A program made the position numbers and the translations under genes. The notes beneath the pieces were generated by a model. It was not told the DNA's origin. It worked only from the letters and a program-made list of their open reading frames with translations, and did no database searches. Below, piece by piece: positions 46,470-57,806 of a stretch of 64,000 bases of DNA (its first letter is position 1; every line of letters starts with the position of its first letter). Source of the DNA: Trichaptum fuscoviolaceum (Eukaryota > Basidiomycota > Agaricomycetes > Hymenochaetales > Trichaptaceae); NCBI GenBank assembly GCA_910574455.1, contig CAJSYZ010000003.1, positions 434,001 through 498,000 on the forward strand. Direction: 5' to 3'.

Positions 46470-46490
46470 GTAGCTCCCCCTTCAACTGCC
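46470..46490 (-). promoter_or_regulatory. Gypsy-2 polypurine tract
   Basis: GAAGGGGGAGCTAC on the minus strand directly before the 3' LTR. Confidence 0.65.
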
Positions 46491-46706
46491 GAGCCCCGTT
46501 GAGACAGGTTATGGACGTCGTTGTGGGCGTAAGTAGGTGTTGGGAGGTGATTGGGGTGCGGAGTGTCGGGTCGGTGTAAAAAAATGGCGTCAGTATTGGG
46601 GTAAAATTTGTGAGTCGGACGTGAGTATAAAATTGTGGGGGGGAGAGGGTGGTCAGTATCAATTTGAATTTCGTCTGTTACCACCATCCCATCTGCTTCT
46701 TTTACC

Positions 46707-48147
46707 ATGGCTCAGAAACCCGCTATTTCTGTTGATATTCGGGACTCCGTCCTCGACTACGTGACGGTGTTGGCCGGCGAGGCGTTTGCGAGAGCGATCG
46801 CGGTTGTGATGCAGAGGGTAGAGGTGTTTCCGGGGCGCACCCCCGGTGCCCAACCTCCTGCCACAGAGCGTCGTGCGATAGCGAATCTGATGGTAAGTGG
46901 AGTGAATATCTTGTTCTTGACATTGTCTGATGGTTCGGATAGACTAAGGTCGCTGAGCGTGCTGGTTCGAAGACGATGCGCGCTATCATGCCGGAGTTGC
47001 GTCCTTGGGTGACGTTGTACGAAACCCGAGAGGCTTCATGGCTGCAGACGCATCCGAATTGGCGAGTCTACGGTTGGGACATGGAGGCGATCCCGGCGGA
47101 GGAACCCCTCGGTAGTGGGCTTGATGATAATGCGCGTCGGACGGTGTCGACCGGTGAGTGAATCTGTCGAGGATAAAAAAAGAAGGGTGCTGATTGTGTT
47201 AGTAGGGAAGTCTGTGACAACAGCAGCAGCAGCAACAACTCGGACGCCGACGAGGCGCGCTGAGAAGAAGACTATGTCGGTCTCGGATGCGCCAGGGTCG
47301 GTGGTGAGTGAGCCGGCTGCAGCAGCAACAGCAACAACAGCAAGTGCGGCGAGACCGCAGCGGACGTATGGCCGGAAGGTCGGTAGTCGAGTGGCGTCAG
47401 CAACAGCAACAGCAACAGCGACTCGCGGGGGGACGACGAAGGGTCTGCCGTATCTGCAGATGGATGCGGTGGAGGTGCGGAAGATAAAAGGGGGGAGGGC
47501 GGCGGAGTTGGACGCGTCCGGGATGTTTTATCCGGACGTGGCTGACGAGCTCGACGACCAAAGGAGGTGAGTATCTGTGTCTGTCATGCGGAGGTTAGTG
47601 ATTGATGTTAGTTTGGTGATCAGGAATATGGCCCGGTCGGGAGACACGGTTGCGAGAATTGCAAGGCCCGTGGCCTAGAATGTCTCATGAAGTTGTGGCC
47701 GAAACCTGGTGATGCGGAGAAGAAAAAGAGGAGTTCGGACAAGTTGGCGGCGTGTCAACGGTGCGGGAAGGACAAGAAGCAGTGCTCTCTGTCCGGTAAG
47801 TCGAGGTCGGCGTTGTTGCGTTTGCTGGAAGGCGAGGAAGACATTCAATCGTTGAAGATCAAGTTACCGAAACCGACCGTGCGACCGGTCGCCCGCAAGG
47901 ATGATGGAAAGACGGGTACGTTGTGGGGTTCGTGTATCGAACCCGTCTTATTCTATCTGCTAGACAAGAAGAAGAATGTCGCGAAAGTTGGCGAGGATGT
48001 CGAGTCGCCGCGCACATCGGACGAGATTCGTCGGCTCACCGATCGACTCGAGCGGGCGCAGTTGGACGTGGCGCAGACTGTTGAGGAACTCGTCGGTTTG
48101 GCGAAACGGCGTGCGGGGAAAGGGAAGTCGCGGGACGTCGTCGTTGT

Positions 48148-48179
<32 letters not shown>

Positions 48180-48304
48180 TCGAGGAACTCGATGACTATA
48201 ATTTCGACGATGAGTTCGGTGGGTTCCCGGAGGACCATTTCGAAAGGATGGACATCGACGAGGAGAAGGGAGAGGGGTCGTCGAAGAAACGGAAGTTTGA
48301 TTAG
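46707..48304 (+). CDS. Accessory antisense gene inside gypsy-2 (zinc-cluster-like cysteines)
   Basis: Plus-strand gene between the 3' LTR and the end of pol. Exon 1 starts MAQKPAISVDIRDSVLDYVT (46707-46892). Intron 1 is 46893-46942 (50 nt) and intron 2 is 47154-47202 (49 nt), both GT-AG and in phase. Exon 2 contains MRAIMPELRPWVTLYETREA. Exon 3 is Ala/Thr-rich, encoded by CAR/ACA repeats. A third intron starts at GTGAGT near 47567; its acceptor is uncertain (about 47623 or 47643). The last exon has paired cysteine clusters, CENCKARGLEC and CQRCGKDKKQCS. A coiled coil (RRLTDRLERAQLDVAQTVEE), a poly-Asp run and a Lys-rich end (SSKKRKFD) follow. The Cys pattern resembles fungal zinc-cluster-like hypothetical proteins common in basidiomycetes. 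Nuclear or nucleic-acid binding role is inferred; how it serves the element is unknown. Confidence 0.7.
48146..48180 (+). repeat. GAT microsatellite (poly-Asp codons)
   Basis: About ten tandem GAT triplets within the last exon of the antisense gypsy-2 gene. Confidence 0.85.
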
Positions 48305-48681
48305 AGGGGTTTTTTATCAGTATTTAACAACAATTGCAAATAATTTCCGCTTCTTGTCGTCTGTTTTAGTTAGTTTTTTCTTGGTGTAATCGGTAGTTTG
48401 GAATGCATAAAATGCAATGCGTTACCGAACATTTGCGGGGGAGATGAATGCATTGAAAAATAAAAAAAACGGGGTCGGACTCGTGTTGAAACGAGTTGCA
48501 AGTCCGAAAATGACTTGTTTAGGCTCATCGAAGTTTAATTTCGACGAAGTCTAATAGATTAGCGTTGTTGGAACGCAGTGCAGATCGCGGAGATGAAAGA
48601 AAGAAGCATTTGGAATGTGTTGAGAGTAAAAATAGAGATGGTAATGGAAACGGTTGCGGAAATGAAGTGCATATAGTCAAC
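48305..48681. other. Spacer between convergent genes in gypsy-2
   Basis: About 375 bp between the stop of the plus-strand accessory gene and the end of pol; T-rich after the stop, no ORF supported. Both transcripts should end here. Confidence 0.5.
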
Positions 48682-51600
48682 TTAGCGGATATTATGTGGT
48701 CCGGGTTTGTCGGGGTACCGAAGGTGGAACTCATCGACGAGTTCAGAGGCGTTGGTAAGGTGGTCGGCGGGTTCAAGAGTGGGGTTCGGGTATCCCTGCC
48801 ATGAAACGGTGTAGATTAGTTTTTTACGACGTCGGTCATACTTGGAGTCCAGTATTTCAGCGACTTCATATTCAAGGTTATCGTCAACTTCGACGGGTGG
48901 GGGAGGCGATTGATGGCGAGTCGGGTAGGGGTTTGGTGTGTCGGGCTCGAGCAGCGAAACGTGAAAGACGTTGTGAATCGCTTTAAGCTCGAGGGGTAGG
49001 CCCAGGCGGCGGGCATGAGTGGAGACGACCTCAATAATGGGGTAAGGACCGATGCGTTTGTGGTCGAGTTTCTTCATGGGTCGTTTGGTGCGGATGTTGC
49101 GGGTGTCGAGCCAAACGAGATCGCCGACCGCAAAGGGTGGAATTGGTGCGCGTCGGGTTATGGTGGCCTGTTGGTACTGGTTGAGGGTGATGCGAAGTTG
49201 GTCTTTGAGGTATTGATGGAGGTCGCGAATGTCGGTTGCGACTTGATCTGCTAGGATAGAAGATGAAGTGTGAGGGTCAATGGTTAGTCGGGGATGGAAT
49301 CCCTTGTTTGCGAAAAATGGGGAAACAGAGGTAGCGGAATGCGTCGTGTTGTTGAACGCAAATTCCGCTAGAGGCAGAAGATCGATCCAGTTGTCCTGCT
49401 GATAGTTGATGTAGATGCGGAGGTACTGTTCGAGGATCTGATTGATCCGTTCAGTTTGGCCATCGGTTTCGGGGTGGTATGGGTGGATAAGTTGGACTTG
49501 ATCCCGAGAGCGTCGCAGAGTGAGGACCAGAACCGGGAGACGAAGTGTCGGCCTCTGTCGGATACGATGTCTTCCGGGACTCCGTGTTTGGAGAAAACAT
49601 GGCGGAGGAACAGGGTGGCGAGCTGTGGAGTGGTAACGTTTTTGTGAGTAGGAATGAAGAGGGCCATCTTTGTGAGACGGTCGACAATAACGAGAATGGA
49701 GTCGAAGCCATCACTGAGCGGCAGGCCCTCAATGAAGTCCATGGAAATGGAGGACCATGGGCGGTCGGCAATAGGAAGGAAGCGGAGTGGTCCGAATGGT
49801 TTATGTCGGACTGCCTTAGCACGTTTGCATTCCGGGCATGATTTGACGAAGTCCGTGACGAATTTGTCGAGGCGGGGCCAGTTATACCGACGCTTGATAA
49901 GTTGGATCGTTTTGCGAACGCCTGGGTGGCCTGCTAGACTATGATCATGGTGAGTTTGGACGATTAGTAGACGTAAATCATTGTAGTCAGGGACATAGAG
50001 AAGTTTGTCGTAGAGGAGCCGACCATTATCACCGACTGAGAACAGGGTCGGACTGCCGCTCTCGGGGTCGGACTCCTGTAGGTGAGCCTGTGCGACTGGG
50101 TCAGTTGCAAGGCCGGCCTCAATCTGGTTTGCGATGACGGAGGAGTCGATGATAGCATTGGCGAGGAAGCGGTGTGGGCCGAGGATGGCGTGCGGTAGGG
50201 GTTCGGACCCTTCACGATCAAGTCCGTGCGGATAGACGTCGCTTCGTCGGGTGATGACGTCCGGTTTGCGAGCAAGCTTGCCGGATCGGTGGTTGATGTT
50301 GAAGTCGAATTGTTCGAGGTGTTCGGACCACCGTGTCTGGCGTCGATTGAGGAGGCGTTTGGTGCGGAAGTGTTTGAGGTTTTCATGGTCGGAAAAGACC
50401 TGCGAGGTATGGCGGGCACCTTCGAGGTACTGGCGCCAGTGGTAGAAGCAGTCGACGATGGCAAGTAGTTCCTTGTCGTGAATGTCGTAGTTCCGTTCGG
50501 CGGACATCATTGATCGGGAGTGGAAAGCAAGGGGGTGAAGGTCGTTGTCCGACGCTTTAATTTGAGAGAGTATGCCACTGATGGCAAAATCTGAAGCGTC
50601 GGTCTCGACGACTAGAGGTTCTTCGGGGTCAAAATGAGCAAGTAAAGGGGCACATGAAAAGGCGTCCTTGAGTCGGTCAAATGCGTTTTGAGCATCGACC
50701 GACCATTTGAACGGAGTGTCTTTTTTAGTGAGATTGGTAAGGGGTTTGACGATGCGAGAGTACTCATCAATGAACCGGCGATAGAAGTTCGCAAATCCGA
50801 GGAAGGCTTGGACTTCCTTCACGTTCTTCGGTATCGGCCAAGCTGCAATGACTTTCGTCTTAGCTGGGTCCATAGTGACACCCTTAGTAGAGACAATGAA
50901 ACCGAGATATTCAACGGAGTCAGTGTGGAAAGAACACTTCTCTGTCTTCGCGTGTAGATTATGCTCACGAAGACGTTGAAGGACCAGGCGGACGTGCTCC
51001 CGGTGTTTAGAAATGTCAAACGAAAAAATGAGAATATCGTCCAAGTAGATAATGACGAAGTGATCCGTCATATCCCGAAATATATCGTTCATGAAATGTT
51101 GAAAAGTAGCGGGGGAGTTTGTCATACCGAATGGCATAACTAAGTATTCGAAGGAACCATACCTTGTCCGAAACGCGGTCTTCCATTCGTGACCCCCGGC
51201 AATTCGGACATTGTTATAGCCCGCACGAAGGTCGATTTTCGTGAAGACCTTGGCGGATTTGAGTTGGTCGAGGAGGTCGTTGATGAGGGGTAAGGGATAA
51301 CGATTCTTGCGGGTGATGCGATTGAGACCTCGATAATCAATGCAGAGGCGTAGAGAGCCATCTTTTTTCTTGGCAAAGAGAATCGGAGCCCCGGCAGGGG
51401 AGTTCGAGGGTCGGATAAACCCTTTGCGGAGGTTGTCGTCGATGTATTCGCGAAGGGCTTTGAGCTCGACCTCGGAGAGTGAGTAGATCGGTCCGAACGG
51501 AGGGGTGGTGCCTTCCTCGAGATCGATAGCATGATCATACGGTCTATGAGGGGGTAGAATATCAGCTTCTTCTTTCGAGAAGACGTCAGCATAGTCATGG

Positions 51601-52322
51601 TATTCAGGGGGAACAATCTCTTCGAATGTCCGTCGCTCGTCCGCAGACATGTGCGGAGTGACGGAAGGTTTGTCGGACATGATTGCGGAGAGTGCAACGC
51701 AAAAGCATGGGGTGCCTTGGTTTTTGAGTAGCGTAAAGGCGTCGGCGTTGATGAGTTTGATGTCGGGGGTTGGAGTGGGATCGATGATTTTCGTGTCGGT
51801 TGAGCGACCTTGAACATGATCGAGGATGGCTTGGTCCTCGACAGGGATGCGGGGTGAGCGGGGTACCGGAAGCTTGAGTTGTTGGTTTTTCCAGTCGATG
51901 CGTGGATTATTGTCGGCCAGCCATGGAAAACCTAAAACAATTTGTGCGTTAGGGTGTAGAGTAGTTAATAGGAATTCGATCTGTTGGAGATCGCCAGTCG
52001 GTAATGCGACCTCGAGTTTCGTTCGGCGGGTGATTGGACCGGCGGAGGTCGGGGTGCCGTCGAAGAGTTGGAGGAGTATGGGACTGGTCAGAGAGTCGAC
52101 GAGTGGGGAATTGTCGGGGAATAGAGAAGCGTCGATGAAGTTTATCAGACGCGCCAGAGTCAATGAGTGCTGTAATTGGAGTTGCGGATAATGACGGAAT
52201 AGAAAGGTTAAGGTAAAAGGCGTTAGTCGGAATAGAAGCGCGGAGATAAGAAAATTCGGTAACGGGACTGCCGTCGAGTAGATCTCGGTCGTGCGGTAGC
52301 AGTAGATCCTCAGGACCGATCA
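48682..52322 (-). pseudogene. pol: Gypsy-2 Pol: protease, RT, RNase H, integrase, chromodomain (two frame breaks)
   Basis: Protease follows gag in the -1 frame with TALIDSGASD; a one-base break at about 52144 leads to the next frame. RT has FAKKKDGSLRLCIDYRGLN and FVIIYLDDILIFS; RNase H has ETDASDFAISG and DIHDKELLAIVD. The integrase zinc finger has HHDHSLAGHPG and CPECKRAK; the DDE core has SMDFIEGLPL, VSDRGRHFVS and, after a second one-base break near 49481, ERINQILEQYLR. A DNA-binding linker includes FAVGDLVWLDTRN. The C-terminal chromodomain contains YEVAEILDSKY and VSWQGYPNPTLEP. All catalytic residues are retained on either side of the breaks. Confidence 0.92.
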
Positions 52323-54878
52323 GGAGTTTTCCGGATCGTCAGGGGTGGGGTCAGGTGAGAGATCGTCATCGCCATCGTCGTCAATGATAGCGGTGGAAAT
52401 GTCCTCGTCGACGTAAGTGTCGTCTGGTTCGGGGCCGACCTGGATGGTCATGCGGCCCATAGCGACCTTGGTCGGACAATCCTTTGCGACGTGACCTGGT
52501 TTGCCGCAGCGGAGACATAAATTCTCTCGCATACGTCGAGCCCGTTCTGCAGTGTTGTTGCGGTTGTCGGTGGTTGGTTTGTCGGCGGGTCGTTGGGTAG
52601 GTGTACTAGAAGAGGGAGTAGTTGGGTTAGTACGACGAGAATAGAAGCGATTCTCCTGTTGTTTTTCGTATTCGCGTTGCCAGTACCGAAGGTCGGCGGC
52701 AATTGCGCTGTCGCGAAGTAGTCGGTATTGGAGTGGTCGGCCAACGATCGCAAGGTGATTCTTGATGCGTGGTGCGAGGCCCTTGTAATACTGAGCGGCG
52801 AGGGCGGTGTCGTTGAAGCCGGAATCCCAACTGTAGCTGTCAAAAATGGTATTATAGGGTTGGATGGTCTGGTCATCGCGCATATATGCATTAAGCACTT
52901 TATCTTGCGCGGAGGCCTGCAGTTGCGGATCACCGAAGCATTGGTTCAACTCTTGTACAAAGAGTGCCCAGTTGCTCAGCATCGGATTCTCCGGCTCTTG
53001 GGATATGATCCCGCCCCACCACGTCAGCGGACCTTCACGAAGGTTGGTCGCTGCGTAGGCTACTTGAGTGCGATCGTCTGGGAACGCCTCGGGGTCGACG
53101 AAGAAAATTTGAAGAAGACTAGTGATGAAACGACGTACCGCTTCCCGACCGTCCCTGCCTTTCGGAGTACCGAGTGGTTCTGGTGGAGAATAACAAGGCG
53201 CTCTGGGACGTCGGGGTGGAGTAGGCGCAGTCACATAGATCGGTTGTGCGTACTGCTGTTCCTGTTGGGGTGGTGGTGGTGGTGGTACTGGACGTGGGTG
53301 TGGAAAGAAGGGTACTGGGCCCCTCGGGGGTCCGCCGTCCGGAGATCCGTCGGGTGGGCCGCCTGGAGGACCGTTCGGAGGTCCACCAGTCTGGGCGAAT
53401 GTCGGACGTCCGTCGTAGTACGCGGACTGGGGTCGAGATTGATGATTGTCGTGGAACGGAGTGTTTGTGTGATGCGACTGGTGCTGTTGTTCTGCGGGGT
53501 AAGATTGTGAGTAGGTTACGGTGTTATCTCTCCTAGACGAGGGTTGCTGTGCCGCTGTCGGTTGAGTGGCGGGCCTGGCTCTAGACGAACTGCGGAGTTC
53601 GTTTTCGGACATAGGCAGAGTACTCGTTACCGCATGAAGAGAGCGTTGCGGGGATGGTTGCAGAAGTTGAATATCGCCGAGGTCGGAGTGATGAGACGAG
53701 ACGGGGCGGATGTGAGCGGTCGTTGTAGGAGGATGGTGTTGATCCTCGATTGGTGCCTGCGGCATGGGTCGGGGAGCGTAACCAGGCTGGGGTGCAAAGG
53801 GTGTGATACTCTTGCGATCTGGGTAATATCTCTGGTCAGCAGGAAGCTTATCATAGGGTACGAAGCCTGGTGGGTGTTGCGAGGTATCATATGTGCGATA
53901 ACCCGGCAATGTTTGGGACGAAGAAGTCGGCATAGATGTGGTAGGGCGGAAGTCGGACGGTTGAGTCTGTCCTTGATAGGGGTATGACTGCGAAAACAGC
54001 TGAACCTGGTCCTGGGAAGGGCCCGACTGTGCGTATTGCTGAGTCGAACCTTGCGATGGGTACGACTGCGAGAACTGTTGGTATTGCTGCGGTTGTTGGA
54101 TCTGTGGATAAGAAGGTTGGTTAGTAAACGAACCGGGGTTGGGTTGACCTGGTGCGGTCGGCTGGGGTGGACCGTAAGGGTAGTATCGCTGATCGGGGTA
54201 TTGTTGCGATTGTCCGACTGCAGGCTGGGCGTTGAACGACTGTTGACCTGGATGTCGGGGTTGGATGGTCCCGGAGTGGCCGATCACTGAAGTGTCAAAG
54301 CCTTGTTGTATGGATCAAGACGACTCTGATACTTCGGGTATCTGGGGAAGTTGGGGGATGTTAACCGACATGCGAGGGTGTCGGACTTGAGAGGCAGAGG
54401 AGGGACGGTTAGTAGGAGTGGACTGAGGTCGTTGCGAAAAAACCGATTGTATGCGCGTTTCGGATTGCCTCAGATCCGGGGTCATATTGCGCAGGGCATC
54501 AAGGTTCGCAGTCCGCCGACGCTCTTGTTCGTCAGTAGTTCGGTGAGTGACATGTTCACTACCGAGAGCAGGCAAGAAGGGAGAATGTGCCTGAGCATTG
54601 GGATCGGTACCCGGGCGCATATCTTCGAAAAATCGAGCACGATTTTCGAGTCTAGGCGTCCGTGGTGTAGCTGGCGGACCACCGACTTGCTCCTGCGGAG
54701 TAGTCTGTAGTGTCGTCTGAGCGGGGGCGGAGAGTGCGCGGAGTATCACTTCTTGCCCGCCGTTAGAGTGAAGAGAGCGGGCGGAGTGATGAGAATGCGA
54801 CGAATGTTGAAAGAGTGTAGAGTGGGAGGAGTGGTGGCTGGTGGGGATTATAGTCGTAACCTCCAGTTCGTCAGCCAT
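52320..54878 (-). pseudogene. gag: Gypsy-2 Gag (capsid and zinc knuckle, one in-frame TGA)
   Basis: Starts MADELEVTTIIPTSHHSSHS at 54878 and runs in one frame to 52320, broken only by a TGA at 54315-54317. Long Gln/Pro/Tyr-rich low-complexity region, then capsid (REAVRRFITSLLQIFFVDPE, LREGPLTWWGGIISQ, LNQCFGDPQLQASAQDKVLN), then one zinc knuckle, CLRCGKPGHVAKDC, near the C-terminus and an acidic tail ending PDDPENS. Without readthrough the capsid would need an internal start. The pol frame overlaps the gag stop in the -1 direction. Confidence 0.9.
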
Positions 54879-54912
54879 CGAGCCTGTCCGTGTGGGAAGG
54901 ACTCAAATATAC

Positions 54913-55755
54913 TGTCAGACCGGGCTTCAGACCTTTGAGAAACGGAAGTCCGACTGTTAAGACGGACGACCGAAGGGGTGTCTCTAATAAAGGAAGAAAC
55001 GTTAGCTTCGTTAAGCTAACACGAACTCACGGACAAGGCTACGGAGCCTAATAGATATAGAGAAGAGAGTCGAACGCAGTTCGACGTAAGAGTCGGAAAC
55101 TGAAGAGAGAACCGGGATAAGTCGATCCCGACTGCGAATCGCGCAGTATAAGGTCGGACGAAGGTCTGGTGGAGCTCAACGGCCTAGTATCGTATTAATA
55201 CCCTAGGACTTGTGATATTTGAGTCCAAGCTATACTACGATACATGTATCGACTTTATAGTTGAGACCTGTTTGTACATTGTTGATAAAACGCATGTCCG
55301 ATCGTAGTCCGGATCGGGTTGAAGGCATGAATGAAAAGGGAAAGGAGTAAATGCGAGGCCGAAGGTTACAACGGAGGCAATCGCATGTATGCGGCATGTT
55401 CAGGATAGAAAGAATAGAAAGGGTCCGTTTCGGCGGTCCGGTCAGGTACGTAGCGGGGCCCTATGACGTCGGTTGTAGTGCGGAATGCACGTGGTGATAC
55501 GTTTGCGGTCGGCCCGGCTATGATCCGATGTCTAGTGCGAAAGGTTAGTGACAGTATTGGATATTGGATATCCAATTGTATTGTCCGGCGTTCGGCCTAT
55601 GGCGGATGTTGGCACGGGATGGATATTAGTCTGATATCCCTGCGTGCACGCGTTGTCCACGATGTCCGTTCGGTGGAGACGAGTCGGAGTGCCGAACTAT
55701 GAGCGGACATCGTAGTACCTGTTCGGAAAGGTTAGGTAAAAGTGTAGTCGTGACA
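54913..55755 (-). repeat. Gypsy-2 5' LTR
   Basis: 843 bp; it drives gag-pol on the minus strand. The gag start is only 34 nt inside the LTR, an unusually short leader. Its other edge abuts the 3' half of gene E. Confidence 0.95.
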
Positions 55756-57806
55756 GGGAGCTCGCAATTTATGATGTCGAGGTCGAGATTAGGGAACAAC
55801 ATATCAAACTGGCTTCCGGCGATAACACAGATGGCCCTGCTAATATGAAGCGTAACCGTACTCAGGCTGGTGACGATGACGTTCCTGAGGCTGTCGATGG
55901 CAATCACCACCTAAAGCGCCCTAGACCATCTTTCACTCCGTCTGCCACCGGTCAGAGCATCAACGACCCTCATAGTGACTCTGACGCCGCTCACGGTGTT
56001 CAAGGCCAAGGCTGGCCTACAGGATCGAAAAATATCTCGTCCACTCCCGCCAGCCGCTCCCGCCTGATCCGAGCAAGCCCTATGGTTCTTGAGCCACGTA
56101 TAATGGGCAACTATAAAGATCGCCATACCGCCAACACGTACTTACAGCGCCTTGCTGCGCCTTTCACCACATGTGTTGGGATATGCCTTGGCATCACTGA
56201 GACCAGGGGCAAAACGCAGTATGACAGCTATTCAACCGGGTCACTGTTTGGGATTAAGATACAAAACGAGGAGCCCATCTTATATGCCCTCGGTTGTCGA
56301 CATGGCACCATTCCATTTAATTTACAGTTCTATCTTCATCCGCAGCCTGAGGATTCTGAAAGCGACTTGGAGGATGCCAGCTTGAAGAAAGGCAAGAAAT
56401 GCAATAAGAAGGGCAAGAAGGGCGTCAAAGGGAACAAGAAGGGCAACAAAAGATCGAAAGGCGCTGGCAAGAACTATAAAATCACGGAAGCCTCTCAGTA
56501 CATCGACTACAAACATGACGAGAACTCGAATTATAAGGCCTATGTTTCGCTGTTCACGCCTGAGAAGCTGGCTAACCACTTACGAATGATGGAACACGAG
56601 TTGGAAAAGCAGAGGAAAGAATACGATCTTCTCGTGGATAAGAAGATCATAAAAGATCAGGTTGTAAAGAAGGAAGTCCAAAAGGAATGCGATGACGCGA
56701 CAGCTTTCTTCAACAAGGTCAAGGGATGCGAATTGAATGTCCAGTGTATGGAGCAGTTTGGATATGTCGAATTCTCTCCGGGAAGGTTCAATCGGTTTAA
56801 TAAGAAACATGACGCGAAGAAGCCGAGGACTAGCAAGCACCCCTATGCATCGGACTGGGCGTTGATCAGGATTTGTGACGACCGTCTCCCATCAGACATG
56901 ACTACTCTCTGCAAGCAGCATGGGAAGGGGCAATTTTGGAATTATGCAGACTTGAGAAGGTATGAACCAAAGAGCATGTGTGGTTCAGCTGCTTTCGACG
57001 ACATTCTGGAGTTCATGGGATGGAAGGAAGGCACTCAAGTACATGATGGTCTGGTGCATATCAAAGATTTCACGAAACCGCGCGACATCTACAGCCGTCT
57101 TTATCAAGAAGAAACGGACGAACAAGCGATTACAGATAAGCAGCTCCATAGAGCACTAGCGAATGATGGCACAAAGGTCGTATCCTCGAAGCTTGAAACA
57201 AGACGGGTATATAAGTTTGGTTGGACAACTGGCCACACAGTGGGCGTTTATAACAATCTCACTTCCTACTGGGTCGATCTTACACTAGAATATGATGTCA
57301 CATTCTCCGGTAAAGGCAAACGTCGCAAAGCCTGTGGAATCAAAGAAGGTGTAAAGAGCGTCGAGAGTTGCTGGCAGGCGGTCCTGCAATTTCCACCCGG
57401 CAAGCACTTCGGTGGTCGTAGCCGTATATTTGGAGACCAAGGTGATTCCGGAAGCTTGGTCATCGACCAGGATGCCAATGCACTTGGTACAATCACCTTT
57501 GTTACGACTTTGACCGAATGGCAACACAATGGGTTCACTTACGGAGTCCCTATTTGGCAACAATTGTCGGAGATGCGCACCTCCGGTTACGGTGATATTC
57601 ATTTCGGATTCGAATCACAAAAGGATGATGCAGTGATGTCGGAACTTGCGGAATATCATCCACAGATTAAGGTAACTAGGGCTAACAAGGGCTCGAGTAC
57701 ATGGAAAGCGTGGTTTAATGAGGAGCACCACAAGGTTGAGCGGGAACGAGCAGCATTGGAACCTTTTAATTCACTTAAACCGCAGACTCGGAGTCAGACG
57801 AAGTAG
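55756..57806 (+). pseudogene. Gene E, 3' part: trypsin-like serine peptidase domain
   Basis: Single open frame of more than 680 codons downstream of gypsy-2, continuing LAIYDVEVEIREQHIKLASG and ending RSQTK. A Lys-rich insert (KKGKKCNKKGKKGVKGNKKG) lies near 56390. The chymotrypsin/trypsin-type triad is visible: His in GCRHGTIPF, Asp in SDWALIRI, Ser in GDQGDSGSLVID, preceded by FGWTTGHTVGVYN. Peptidase activity is therefore possible but untested for this family. The N-terminal MKRNRTQAGDDDVPEA offers an internal start, so this half might be expressed alone from the gypsy-2 right LTR. Role and target are unknown. Confidence 0.75.

Larger units (their letters stand above)
45627..55755 (-). mobile_element. 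Gypsy-2: chromodomain LTR retrotransposon with an extra antisense gene
   Basis: 10.1 kb element with 843 bp LTRs and the 5 bp duplication GGGAG (45622-45626, 55756-55760). On the minus strand: gag (54878-52320), then pol to 48682 with a C-terminal chromodomain. Between the chromodomain and the 3' LTR lies a 1.6 kb plus-strand gene with introns (46707-48304). LTR comparison by eye finds about four differences in 843 bp, so the insertion is young. It splits gene E in a coding exon. Confidence 0.95.

Noticed and set aside
52728..53510. 260-codon plus-strand ORF opposite gypsy-2 gag
   Set aside because: Trp/Arg/Gly-rich shadow of the gag Pro/Gln region; no start context or splice support.
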